From contig MKSW01000036.1 in NCBI GenBank assembly GCA_001897425.1, forward strand, positions 81,589 through 145,588: DNA of 64,000 nt, read 5' to 3'. Origin of the DNA: Actinobacteria bacterium 69-20 (lineage in GTDB: Bacteria; Actinomycetota; Actinomycetes; Mycobacteriales; Nakamurellaceae). Position 1 is the stretch's first letter, and every line of letters starts with the position of its first letter. The notes under the pieces were generated by a model. The model saw only the letters and a program-made list of their open reading frames with translations, ran no database searches and had not been told where the DNA came from. Of this stretch, positions 10,026 through 21,150 are shown in pieces. The position numbers and the translations under genes are program-made.

Positions 10026-10934
10026 GTGCACAGAATCGACGTCGCTCGCCTGGATGAACTCATGGCGGCTCAGGACGGCCTGATCAGCCGAGCCCAGGCG
10101 ATCCAGGCCGGAATGTCCCGTACCGCAGTATTCCGGCGGGCCGCGTCCGGTGCCTGGCGGGAGGTGCTGCCCGGCGTCTTCCTGTCGGCGCAAGTCCGGC
10201 TGACCACCTCGTCGCGGATCCGGGCGGTTGCGATGTGGGCCGGCGCGAGCGGCACAATCAGCGGTGCGGCCGCAGCGTGGTGGTGGAGTCTGACCGTCGT
10301 CGAACCGCTGGTCGTGGAAGTCACGGTGCCCGCTTCGGTGACCCGACGGGCGCCCGCCCGTGTATGCATCCTCCGGAGAGACCTGGATGAACAGGACCGG
10401 GCCGCGCTCAACGGTGTCGTCGTCACCGGCCTACCGCTGTCGGCCTTGCACGGCGCGGTGGCGATGGGGCCTCCCGCCGGTCCGATGATGCTCGATCGGG
10501 CGCTGCAGCGTCGGGTCTCGTTCAATGAACTGCACGCCGCGTACTGTCGGCAGATCGGGTCGCGGCGCTCGGCCGGCGCACGGCGTCTCATGGCGGCTGC
10601 AGGCGACCGGGCTGCAGCGGAGTCGGAGCGGCGCTTCATCCGCCTGATCAAGAAGGCCGGAATCCATGGCTGGTCAGTCAACGCGCCGATGACGGTGATG
10701 GGCGAGACCTTCTACCCCGACTTCTGTTTCACTCGCGAACGGGTGATCGTCGAGGTCGATGGCTGGGCCTGGCATCATTCGCCACAGCGGTTCCAACGCG
10801 ACCGCAGCCGGCAGAACGCGCTCGTACTGCAGGGCTGGCTTGTACTGCGTTTCACCTGGTTCGACCTGGTCGACCGGCCGGAGTGGGTGCTGGCGCAGGT
10901 GCGCGCCGCGCTCGCGGCTCGCCACACAGGATGA
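10026..10934 (+). CDS. AbiEi-like winged-helix plus DUF559 (Vsr/PD-(D/E)XK fold) nuclease-like protein
   Basis: A 302-residue protein. The N-terminal 55 residues (LDELMAAQDGLISRAQAIQAG, VFRRAASGAWREVLPGVF) resemble the AbiEi-type winged-helix domain of type IV antitoxins. The C-terminal 105 residues form a DUF559 domain related to very-short-patch-repair endonucleases: YPDFCF (D232), VIVEVDG (E243, D245), RFQRDRSRQN (255–264) and LRFTWFDL (274–281). The acidic residues are placed as in active nucleases. No activity is proven for this family. The gene is bounded on both sides by related palindromes, and its TGA stop lies inside the left arm of the second. The start is a GTG at 10026. Unlike an AbiE pair, there is no adjacent AbiEii toxin gene. 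Confidence 0.75.
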   Translation: MHRIDVARLDELMAAQDGLISRAQAIQAGMSRTAVFRRAASGAWREVLPGVFLSAQVRLTTSSRIRAVAMWAGASGTISGAAAAWWWSLTVVEPLVVEVTVPASVTRRAPARVCILRRDLDEQDRAALNGVVVTGLPLSALHGAVAMGPPAGPMMLDRALQRRVSFNELHAAYCRQIGSRRSAGARRLMAAAGDRAAAESERRFIRLIKKAGIHGWSVNAPMTVMGETFYPDFCFTRERVIVEVDGWAWHHSPQRFQRDRSRQNALVLQGWLVLRFTWFDLVDRPEWVLAQVRAALAARHTG

Positions 10935-10997
10935 TCGCCAGTTGTGCGCGATTCGTTCCGGAAAGTGCACCGAATCCCACGCAATAGGTGATCATCC
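10929..10997. repeat. 69-bp palindromic element, copy 2 (right of the DUF559 gene)
   Basis: The left arm GGATGATCGCC (10929–10939) pairs with GGTGATCATCC (10987–10997) at 10 of 11 positions. The inner arms (GTTGTGCGCGATTCG and CGAATCCCACGCAAT) are less exact. The stop codons of both convergent neighbours, the DUF559 gene (10932–10934) and the alcohol dehydrogenase (10992–10994 complement), are formed by its arms. Confidence 0.85.
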
Positions 10998-12134
10998 GGT
11001 GGGGAGGGCGACGGTGATGCCGTCGGAGCCGGGCCGGTCCATGGCGGCCAGTGCGGCTCCGATGCCGTCGAGGCCGATCGTCTTCGCGATCAGGGCTGCC
11101 GGCCGCAGCCGCCCACCCGTCACCATGTCCAGCATCGCCGGATAATCACGGGCCGACATGCCATGGGACCCAAGGATTTCCAGCTCCCAGCCGATCACCC
11201 GGTCCATGGGCACCGGCGGATGGACGTCGCCGCCGTGCAGCAGGCCCACCTGCACATGGCGACCGCGCCGGCGCAGCGAATGCACCGAGGCCGCCGCTGC
11301 CCAGGCGGAGCCGAGCGCGTCGAGCGAGACGTGGCAGCCGCCGGTGAGATCGATGACCGCATCGCCGATCTCGCGCGGCGCCGGAAGATTCGGGTATGAC
11401 GCTCCGTGCGCCGATGGCGCCCCCACCGTGTCGCCGGTCCTGTACGCCGCGGGTCCTGAGCCGGCGAATGTCGCCGCGTTCAGCGTGATCTCGGCGCCGA
11501 GCCCCTTTGCCCGGGTGAGCGGCCCGTCAGCGACGTCCACGGCGACCACCCGCGCCCCGAGCGCGACGGCGATCATGACGGCCGATAGCCCGACCCCGCC
11601 ACAGCCGACGACGCCGACCCACTGCCCGGGTGCGACGCGGCCGTGCGCCGTGATCGCGCGAAAGGCGGTCGCGAAGCGGCAACCGAGAGCCGCCGCCTCG
11701 GCGAACGTCACCGAGTCGGGCAGGTGCACCAGATTCGCGGCCGCCGCCGGCACCGCCACGAATTCGGCGAACGAGCCGGGCAGGTCGAACCCGGGCTGCT
11801 GCTGATTCGGGCACACCTGCGCGTCGCCGGCCCGGCAGAGGTCACACGCCCCGCAGCTACAGACGAAGGGCACCGTGACCCGGTCGCCGACCGCGAACGT
11901 CGTCATACTCGATTCGACCAGATCCGTTGCGAGCTCAGCGATCTCACCGGCGTACTCGTGGCCGCCGATATGCGGTAGCGCGACGGTCTCGTGGCCGCGC
12001 CAGGCGTGCCAGTCAGATCGGCAGATCCCGGTCGCCCGGACCGCGAGCACCGCGCCGCCGGGCGGGCAGACGGGATCGGGCACCTCGGTCACGGAGATCG
12101 GCCCGCCGGTGGCCGAATACATGGCAGCTCGCAC
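10992..12134 (-). CDS. Zinc-dependent alcohol dehydrogenase (MDR family)
   Basis: A medium-chain NAD(P)-dependent dehydrogenase of about 380 residues. It has the catalytic zinc ligands in ATGICRSDWHAW and GGHEYAG, a structural-zinc cysteine cluster CSCGACDLC plus a Cys about eight residues later, and the Rossmann motif GVVGCGGVGLSAV. The substrate is unknown. A roughly 35-residue stretch after LGAEITLNAA (through TGDTVGAPSAHGASYPNLP) looks like an insertion relative to the family, and it contains one copy of the dispersed motif. A second copy encodes SSMTTFAVGD. GTG at 12134 or ATG at 12122 are both possible starts. It diverges from xth with a palindrome between them. Confidence 0.85.
   Translation of the reverse strand: MRAAMYSATGGPISVTEVPDPVCPPGGAVLAVRATGICRSDWHAWRGHETVALPHIGGHEYAGEIAELATDLVESSMTTFAVGDRVTVPFVCSCGACDLCRAGDAQVCPNQQQPGFDLPGSFAEFVAVPAAAANLVHLPDSVTFAEAAALGCRFATAFRAITAHGRVAPGQWVGVVGCGGVGLSAVMIAVALGARVVAVDVADGPLTRAKGLGAEITLNAATFAGSGPAAYRTGDTVGAPSAHGASYPNLPAPREIGDAVIDLTGGCHVSLDALGSAWAAAASVHSLRRRGRHVQVGLLHGGDVHPPVPMDRVIGWELEILGSHGMSARDYPAMLDMVTGGRLRPAALIAKTIGLDGIGAALAAMDRPGSDGITVALPTG
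11392..11413 (+). repeat. Dispersed backbone motif, copy 3
   Basis: GGGTATGACGCT then a diverged CCGTGCGCCG, inside the alcohol dehydrogenase gene on the opposite strand. It encodes part of the apparent insertion GASYPNLP. Confidence 0.55.
11891..11911 (-). repeat. Dispersed backbone motif, copy 4
   Basis: Read on the minus strand it is GAGTATGACGACGTTCGCGG, inside the alcohol dehydrogenase gene in frame as SMTTFAV. Confidence 0.55.
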
Positions 12135-12154
12135 GTGCCCCAGCCTGGCACACT

Positions 12155-12223
12155 GGATGATCGCGAGTTGTGTGGGATATGTTGCGGAATGCGGAACGAA
12201 TCCCGCACAACTCGTGATCATCC
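12155..12223. repeat. 69-bp palindromic element, solo copy 3
   Basis: The left arm GGATGATCGCGAGTTGTG (12155–12172) matches the complement of the right arm CACAACTCGTGATCATCC (12206–12223) except at one position, and pairing continues inward. It belongs to the same family as the two copies bracketing the DUF559 gene but has no gene of its own. It lies in the divergent region between the alcohol dehydrogenase and xth, just before the xth ribosome-binding site. Confidence 0.9.
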
Positions 12224-12237
12224 GGGAAGGGGAGCGC

Positions 12238-13029
12238 GTGCTGCGGATTGCGACGCATAACGTCAACGGGATCAGGGCTGCGGTGCGGCGCGGCTATCGG
12301 GCGTGGGTCGATGCCCGGCAGCCCGATGTGATCTGCCTTCAGGAGGTCCGGGCGCCGCGGGAGGAGGTGCCGGCGGAAGTCGTCGACGGCTATCACATGG
12401 CGTTCGACGCGGGAGACCGGGCCGGGCGCAACGGCGTCGCGGTGCTTACGCGCGAGGAGCCCAGCGCGATCCGGGTCGGGATCGGCTCGGCGGAGTTCGA
12501 CCTGCACGGTCGATACGTCGAAGTGGACCTGCCGGGCATGACGGTGGCCTCGCTCTACCTGCCGAAAGGCGATGTCTACGGCCCGAAGTACGAGGCCAAG
12601 ATGCGGTTCATGGCGGAGTTCGAGGCGTACCTGAAGCGGGCGCGGACCCGTGCCAAGAAGGGTGGCCGAGAGTTGTTGGTGTGCGGGGACTTCAACATCG
12701 CGCACGCCGAGGTGGACATCAAGGCGTGGAAGGCGAACCTCAAGTCGGACGGCTTCTTGCCGGAGGAGCGGGCGTGGCTGTCCGAGATGGTCGGCGCGGC
12801 AAAGTTCGTGGACGTGATCCGCATGCTCTATCCGGATCAGGCCGGTCCGTACTCGTGGTGGTCGTGGCGCGGGAAGGCGTTCGACAACGACGCCGGCTGG
12901 CGCATCGACTATCACCTTGCGTCGGCGGGTCTGGCGGAACGGGCGGTGTCGGGCACGGTGGATCGGGCCGCGTCCTACGCGGAGCGGATCTCCGACCACG
13001 CGCCCGTCACCGTCGATTACGACATCTAA
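12238..13029 (+). CDS. xth: Exodeoxyribonuclease III (AP endonuclease family)
   Basis: A 263-residue Mg-dependent DNA repair enzyme that cleaves at abasic sites. The family motifs are THNVNGIRAA (residues 6–15), VICLQEVR with the metal-binding Glu, CGDFNIAH, YSWWSWRG, GWRIDYHLAS and the final SDHAPVTVDYD. The GTG at 12238 is chosen because AAGGGGA lies just upstream and a longer frame would run through the palindrome. Its 5' leader therefore probably contains the palindrome at 12155–12223. Confidence 0.93.
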   Translation: MLRIATHNVNGIRAAVRRGYRAWVDARQPDVICLQEVRAPREEVPAEVVDGYHMAFDAGDRAGRNGVAVLTREEPSAIRVGIGSAEFDLHGRYVEVDLPGMTVASLYLPKGDVYGPKYEAKMRFMAEFEAYLKRARTRAKKGGRELLVCGDFNIAHAEVDIKAWKANLKSDGFLPEERAWLSEMVGAAKFVDVIRMLYPDQAGPYSWWSWRGKAFDNDAGWRIDYHLASAGLAERAVSGTVDRAASYAERISDHAPVTVDYDI

Positions 13030-13151
13030 CCGGGCGTCGAGCTGGTCCGCGAGCCGGTCCGCGAGCGCGACGATCCCCGTAGAATCGGACGGCGTGAAGC
13101 ACCCCGACGGCGGAACCGGTCCCGCCACGACACATATCGGGTGACGGGCAC

Positions 13152-16760
<3,609 letters not shown>

Positions 16761-16982
16761 CCGCATCCCACCGCCGATGACGTCGTCCGCTCGCTCCGCT
16801 CGATGGCCCTGAACTGACATTTCGTCAGAGATGGATATGAGAACGATTAGATTACGGTGAGCGATCCGGGCTCGCCCAACACCGGTCAATCCCTGTACCG
16901 TGCCTCCGATACCTGCCGCTCGATTGCAGCGGCCGCGCATCGGCATGACGCCGAGCGTGCACATGACAGTTAGGAGAACAAC

Positions 16983-18191
16983 GTGCGTCGAGCCAGAAGC
17001 TTGCGGCTCCTCGTCGGGGTGGCCGTTGCCGGCATGGTGCTGGCTGCCTGCGGGTCCACCTCGTCCGGCAGCGGTACCGAGTCGTCGAGCTCCAGCCCAT
17101 CGCAGAGCAGCAGCAGCCAGTCGTCGTCCGAGCAGAGCTCGTCCGATACCGGAAGCAGCAGCAGCGACACCGGCGCCACCGAGTCGTCCAGCAGCGACGC
17201 CGGACCGCAGATGACGGGCGACAAGACCGCCGTCAAGGTCGGTCTGGCCTACGACCTGGGTGGCCGTGGCGACCAATCGTTCAACGACTCCGCCGCTCGT
17301 GGCCTGGACAAGGCCGTCGGCGAGGGGCTCACCAAGGTCAACGAGTTGACCGCGGTGAACGGTGAGCCCGACTCGGCCAAGGTCGATCGCCTCAACCAGC
17401 TGATCAAGGACGGCGCGAACACCATCGTCGCCGTCGGCTTCGCCTACGCCGGTCCGCTCGGTGACGTCGCCGCCAAGAACCCGAACGTGCACTTCGGCAT
17501 CGTCGACAACGCCGACCTGTGCGACCCGGCCCGGCAGGGCGGCCCCCTGAAGAACGTCGACTGCATGACGTTCGCCGAGGAGCAGGGCTCCTTCCTGGTC
17601 GGTGTCGCGGCCGGATTGAAGTCGAAGTCCGGCAAGGTCGCCTTCATCGGTGGCGTCGACGTGCCCCTGTTGCAGAAGTTCCAGGCCGGCTTCGACGCGG
17701 GCGTCAAGGCGGTCAAGCCCGATGCCCAGATCTCGGACAAGTACATCAGCGAGCCGCCGGACTTCAGCGGGTTCAACGACCCCGCCTCCGGCGAGAAGAT
17801 GGCCAAGGGCATGTACGACTCGGGTGTCGACATCGTCTATGCGGCGGCGGGCGGTTCTGGCGCCGGCGTGTTCAAGGCGGCCAAGGCGGCCGGTGCCGAC
17901 CATTGGGGCATCGGCGTCGACTCGGACCAGTACAACGCGAAGTCCCTGGCCGACGTCAAGGACGTCATCCTCACCTCGATGGTCAAGAACGTGGACATCG
18001 CTGTGTACGACTTCTTCGCGTCGGCTGTCAACGGTGCCGCATTGACCGGACAGCATGTGTACGACCTGAAGGTCGGCGGCGTGGCGTTCGCCACCTCGGG
18101 CGGTTTCATCGACGACATCGCGTCGCAGCTCAACGGTTGGAAGGACAAGATCATCTCCGGCGAGGTCAAGGTTCCGACCACGATCGGCTGA
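16983..18191 (+). CDS. BMP-family nucleoside-binding lipoprotein
   Basis: A 402-residue extracytoplasmic substrate-binding protein of the basic membrane protein (PnrA/BmpA) family, which binds purine and other nucleosides for an ABC importer. It has a lipoprotein signal peptide ending VLAACGS with C23 as the lipidation site, a Ser-rich linker (about 24–75), and then the binding domain (GLAYDLGGRGDQSFNDSAARG, AEEQGSFLVG, FIGGVDVPLLQKF, GGSGAGVF). GTG at 16983 follows TAGGAGAA. It is the first gene of the uptake and salvage operon to 25373, and a hairpin separates it from the ATPase gene. Confidence 0.92.
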   Translation: MRRARSLRLLVGVAVAGMVLAACGSTSSGSGTESSSSSPSQSSSSQSSSEQSSSDTGSSSSDTGATESSSSDAGPQMTGDKTAVKVGLAYDLGGRGDQSFNDSAARGLDKAVGEGLTKVNELTAVNGEPDSAKVDRLNQLIKDGANTIVAVGFAYAGPLGDVAAKNPNVHFGIVDNADLCDPARQGGPLKNVDCMTFAEEQGSFLVGVAAGLKSKSGKVAFIGGVDVPLLQKFQAGFDAGVKAVKPDAQISDKYISEPPDFSGFNDPASGEKMAKGMYDSGVDIVYAAAGGSGAGVFKAAKAAGADHWGIGVDSDQYNAKSLADVKDVILTSMVKNVDIAVYDFFASAVNGAALTGQHVYDLKVGGVAFATSGGFIDDIASQLNGWKDKIISGEVKVPTTIG

Positions 18192-18205
18192 TCACCGAGC
18201 ATTCG

Positions 18206-18239
18206 GTCCGGCCCCGGCGGGCTTCCGTCGGGGCCGGAC
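18206..18239 (+). terminator. Strong hairpin after the BMP lipoprotein gene
   Basis: GTCCGGCCCC (18206–18215) pairs perfectly with GGGGCCGGAC (18230–18239), with some further pairing inside. There is no U-tract. It could be a partial terminator or an mRNA-stabilising hairpin that keeps the binding protein more abundant than the transporter. Confidence 0.6.
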
Positions 18240-18337
18240 GCTACTGATGAACTCATTCGGCCGGGGTCCGGCGCGCCCGTCCCCGTACCGTGGTCAATGC
18301 CGCGCGATCGCCGCGCCGACCTGCGAGAGTAGATCCC

Positions 18338-20026
18338 ATGTCGCAACCTGACTCGCGCGGCGTCGCTTCGGGCGGCACCGCGACCGGCGGTGTCCTGGCG
18401 GCCGACGCCGTGGAGCCGGCCGTTCGTTTGACCGGGATCACCAAGAGATTCCCAGGCGTCATCGCGAATTCGGACATCACGTTCACCGTGCGCCGCGGGA
18501 CGGTGCACGCGCTCGTGGGCGAGAACGGTGCGGGCAAGTCGACCCTGATGAACACCCTCTACGGGATGCACAAACCCGACGAGGGCACCATCGAGGTCGA
18601 CGGCCGGACCGTCGTCTTCGGCTCGCCGGCCGACGCCATCGCGGCCGGCATCGGCATGGTGCACCAGCACTTCATGTTGGCGGACAACCTCACGGTGTGG
18701 GAGAACATCGTGCTCGGCAGTGAGCCGGCCGCGAGGTCAGGCGTGCTGCGGGCGCGCGAGGCGATCGCCACGATATCCGGCATCGCCCATCGCTACGGCT
18801 TGGATGTCGACCCGAGAAGCTTGGTCGAGCATCTCGGTGTCGGCGCGCGGCAGCGGGTCGAGATCCTCAAGGTGCTCTACCGGGGTGCCCGCACCCTCAT
18901 CCTTGACGAGCCGACCGCGGTGCTGGTGCCGCAGGAGGTCGACGAGCTCTTCGACAACCTGCGCGAACTCAAGCGCGAGGGGCTCACGATCATCTTCATC
19001 TCGCACAAGCTCGACGAGGTGCGTGCGATCGCCGACGAGATCACCGTCATCCGACGCGGCACCACGGTCGGCACCGCCGATCCGAAGACCGTGACCAACC
19101 GGCAGCTGGCGGAGATGATGGTGGGCTCGGAACTGCCCGTCCCCGAGACCCGGGAGTCCACCGTGACCGATCGCGTCGTGCTCGCGCTGGACGGCGTCAC
19201 GGCTGTCGACCAGGACGGCCGCGCCGTGCTCACCGACGTGTCGCTCACCATCCACGCGGGGGAGATCCTCGGCATCGCCGGCGTCGAGGGCAACGGTCAG
19301 GCCGAATTGGTCGACGCGATCATGGGCATCCGGCCGGTGACCTCCGGCAGCGTATCGCTCGACGGGGCGGACGTCACCAAGGCATCGACGCTCGCGCGGC
19401 GGGAGGCCGGGGTCGGGTTCATCCCGGAAGATCGTCAACGGCAGGGGCTGATCCTTTCCGGAACGCTGTGGGAGAACCGGATTCTCGGACACCAGACGAG
19501 GCGGCCCGCATCCAATGGATGGCTGCTCACGCGGAGCGATGCGCGAGCCGACACTCGCCGGATCGTCGAACAGTTCGATGTCCGTACGCCGGGCATCGAG
19601 GTCAAGGCGTCGTCGCTCTCCGGTGGCAACCAGCAGAAGCTGATCGTCGGGCGTGAGATGAGCGGGGATCCGAAGCTGCTGATCGCGTCGCATCCGACGC
19701 GCGGGGTGGATGTCGGGGCGCAGGCGGCGATCTGGGAGCAATTGCGTGTCGCCCGTTCGAAAGGTCTGGCAGTCCTGTTGATCTCGGCCGACCTGGAGGA
19801 ATTGATCGGCATGTCCGACACGATCACGGTGATCCTGCGCGGGCGTCTCGTCGGCCATTACGATCCCAACACCGTGACTCCCGAACAACTCGGCTCGGCG
19901 ATGACGGGTGCCGGCGACGGCGGTGGCGACGGCGGTGCCGATGGTGGGGGGCCGCCCGGTCGGGGCCCCGGCGGCGACCCTTCCGGACCGGCCGACCGCC
20001 GCATGCCCGAAGAGGCAGGTGCGTGA
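18338..20026 (+). CDS. Nucleoside ABC transporter, duplicated ATP-binding subunit
   Basis: A 562-residue double ATPase of the RbsA/MglA/NupO type that energises nucleoside import. The first domain has Walker A GENGAGKSTLM (about residues 64–74), a degenerate signature LGVGARQRVEIL and Walker B LILDEPTAVL. The second has the usual degenerate Walker A (GVEGNGQAEL), the signature LSGGNQQKL and IASHPTRGVDVGA. A Gly/Asp-rich tail (GDGGGDGGADGGGPPGRGPGG) follows. The ATG at 18338 was preferred over the longer frame because it gives the conserved VRLTGITKRFPG after a short leader. It overlaps the permease gene by four bases. Confidence 0.93.
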   Translation: MSQPDSRGVASGGTATGGVLAADAVEPAVRLTGITKRFPGVIANSDITFTVRRGTVHALVGENGAGKSTLMNTLYGMHKPDEGTIEVDGRTVVFGSPADAIAAGIGMVHQHFMLADNLTVWENIVLGSEPAARSGVLRAREAIATISGIAHRYGLDVDPRSLVEHLGVGARQRVEILKVLYRGARTLILDEPTAVLVPQEVDELFDNLRELKREGLTIIFISHKLDEVRAIADEITVIRRGTTVGTADPKTVTNRQLAEMMVGSELPVPETRESTVTDRVVLALDGVTAVDQDGRAVLTDVSLTIHAGEILGIAGVEGNGQAELVDAIMGIRPVTSGSVSLDGADVTKASTLARREAGVGFIPEDRQRQGLILSGTLWENRILGHQTRRPASNGWLLTRSDARADTRRIVEQFDVRTPGIEVKASSLSGGNQQKLIVGREMSGDPKLLIASHPTRGVDVGAQAAIWEQLRVARSKGLAVLLISADLEELIGMSDTITVILRGRLVGHYDPNTVTPEQLGSAMTGAGDGGGDGGADGGGPPGRGPGGDPSGPADRRMPEEAGA

Positions 20027-21150
20027 TGGGTGGGTCGAAGGTGCGTCGCATCCTGCTCGGCGCCGCGGCACCGGTCACGGCGCTGATCGGTGCCGCGATC
20101 ATCATCGTGCTGCTGTTGCTCGCGGCGGGGCACAACCCGTTGGCGGCCTTCGAGGCCATGGCCGGCTCGTATTCCGACCCGAGTGTGGTGATGGGGGCGG
20201 TCAATCAGACGACGGTGTTCTACCTCTCGGCCGTAGCGGTCGCGATCGGGTTCAAGATGAACCTGTTCAACATCGGCGTCGACGGCCAGTATCGCCTGGC
20301 CGCGCTGATCGCGGCGGCGTTCGCGGGGATGACGGCCATGGGTTCGCTGCCCAGTGTGCTCCGCATCGCGGCCACGCTCGTCGTCGCCATGGCGGTCGGC
20401 GCGATCTGGTCGGGTATCGCGGGGTGGCTGCGCGTGACGCGAGGCGTCTCCGAGGTCATCTCGACGATCATGCTCAACGCCATCTCCACCGCGTTGATCG
20501 CGTTCCTGCTCACCACCGACCGGTTGGCGATCCAGCAGGGCTACAACGTCATGACCCGGCCGATCACGGCGGGCGGGAAGGTTCCGAACTTCGACGTCGG
20601 CGCGGGTACCCCCCTGTACAGCCTCATCCTGCTCGGCGTTCTGGTCGGCGTCGCGTACTGGTTCCTATTGAACCGCACCGTGTTCGGCTTCTCCATCCGG
20701 GCCACCGGTATGTCGGAGACCGCCGCGATCGCCAGCGGTATCAGCGTGAAGAAGATGGTGTTCTCGACGATGCTGCTCTCCGGCGCCGTCGCGGGGTTGG
20801 TCGGCATGCCGGAGCTTCTCAACGGCAGCGCCGGTAGCTATTCGCTGAACTTCCAGACCGGCATCGGCTTCACCGGCATCGCGATCGCGCTGCTCGGCCG
20901 GAACCATCCGGTGGGCATCGTGTTCGCCGCGGCGTTGTGGTCGTTCCTAGCCTCGTCGTCCAACGCCCTGCAGTCGGTGCAGGTCCCCAAGGAGATGGTG
21001 GCGATCATGCAGGGCATCATCGTGCTGCTGGTCGTCATCGCTTACGAGATCGTCCGGCGCGCGGGTGTGGTGCTCGAACAACGTGAAGTCGCGCGGCAAC
21101 TCGCCGTGGCGGAAGTCGTGGCCGAGACTCCTGCGGGGGTGACGCCATGA
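20023..21150 (+). CDS. Nucleoside ABC transporter permease 1
   Basis: A 375-residue membrane permease of the BPD_transp_2 type (YufP/NupP-like), one half of the nucleoside channel. It has about nine to ten hydrophobic segments and the family motifs FYLSAVAVAIGFKMNLFNIGVDGQY and SEVISTIMLNAIS. GTG at 20023 overlaps the ATPase stop (GTGA), and the end overlaps the second permease by four bases. Confidence 0.92.
   Translation: MMGGSKVRRILLGAAAPVTALIGAAIIIVLLLLAAGHNPLAAFEAMAGSYSDPSVVMGAVNQTTVFYLSAVAVAIGFKMNLFNIGVDGQYRLAALIAAAFAGMTAMGSLPSVLRIAATLVVAMAVGAIWSGIAGWLRVTRGVSEVISTIMLNAISTALIAFLLTTDRLAIQQGYNVMTRPITAGGKVPNFDVGAGTPLYSLILLGVLVGVAYWFLLNRTVFGFSIRATGMSETAAIASGISVKKMVFSTMLLSGAVAGLVGMPELLNGSAGSYSLNFQTGIGFTGIAIALLGRNHPVGIVFAAALWSFLASSSNALQSVQVPKEMVAIMQGIIVLLVVIAYEIVRRAGVVLEQREVARQLAVAEVVAETPAGVTP

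Noticed and set aside
10026-10934. Type IV toxin–antitoxin (AbiE) reading of the DUF559 gene
   Set aside because: The N-terminal winged helix is AbiEi-like, but there is no adjacent AbiEii nucleotidyltransferase toxin, and the C-terminus is a nuclease-like DUF559 domain.
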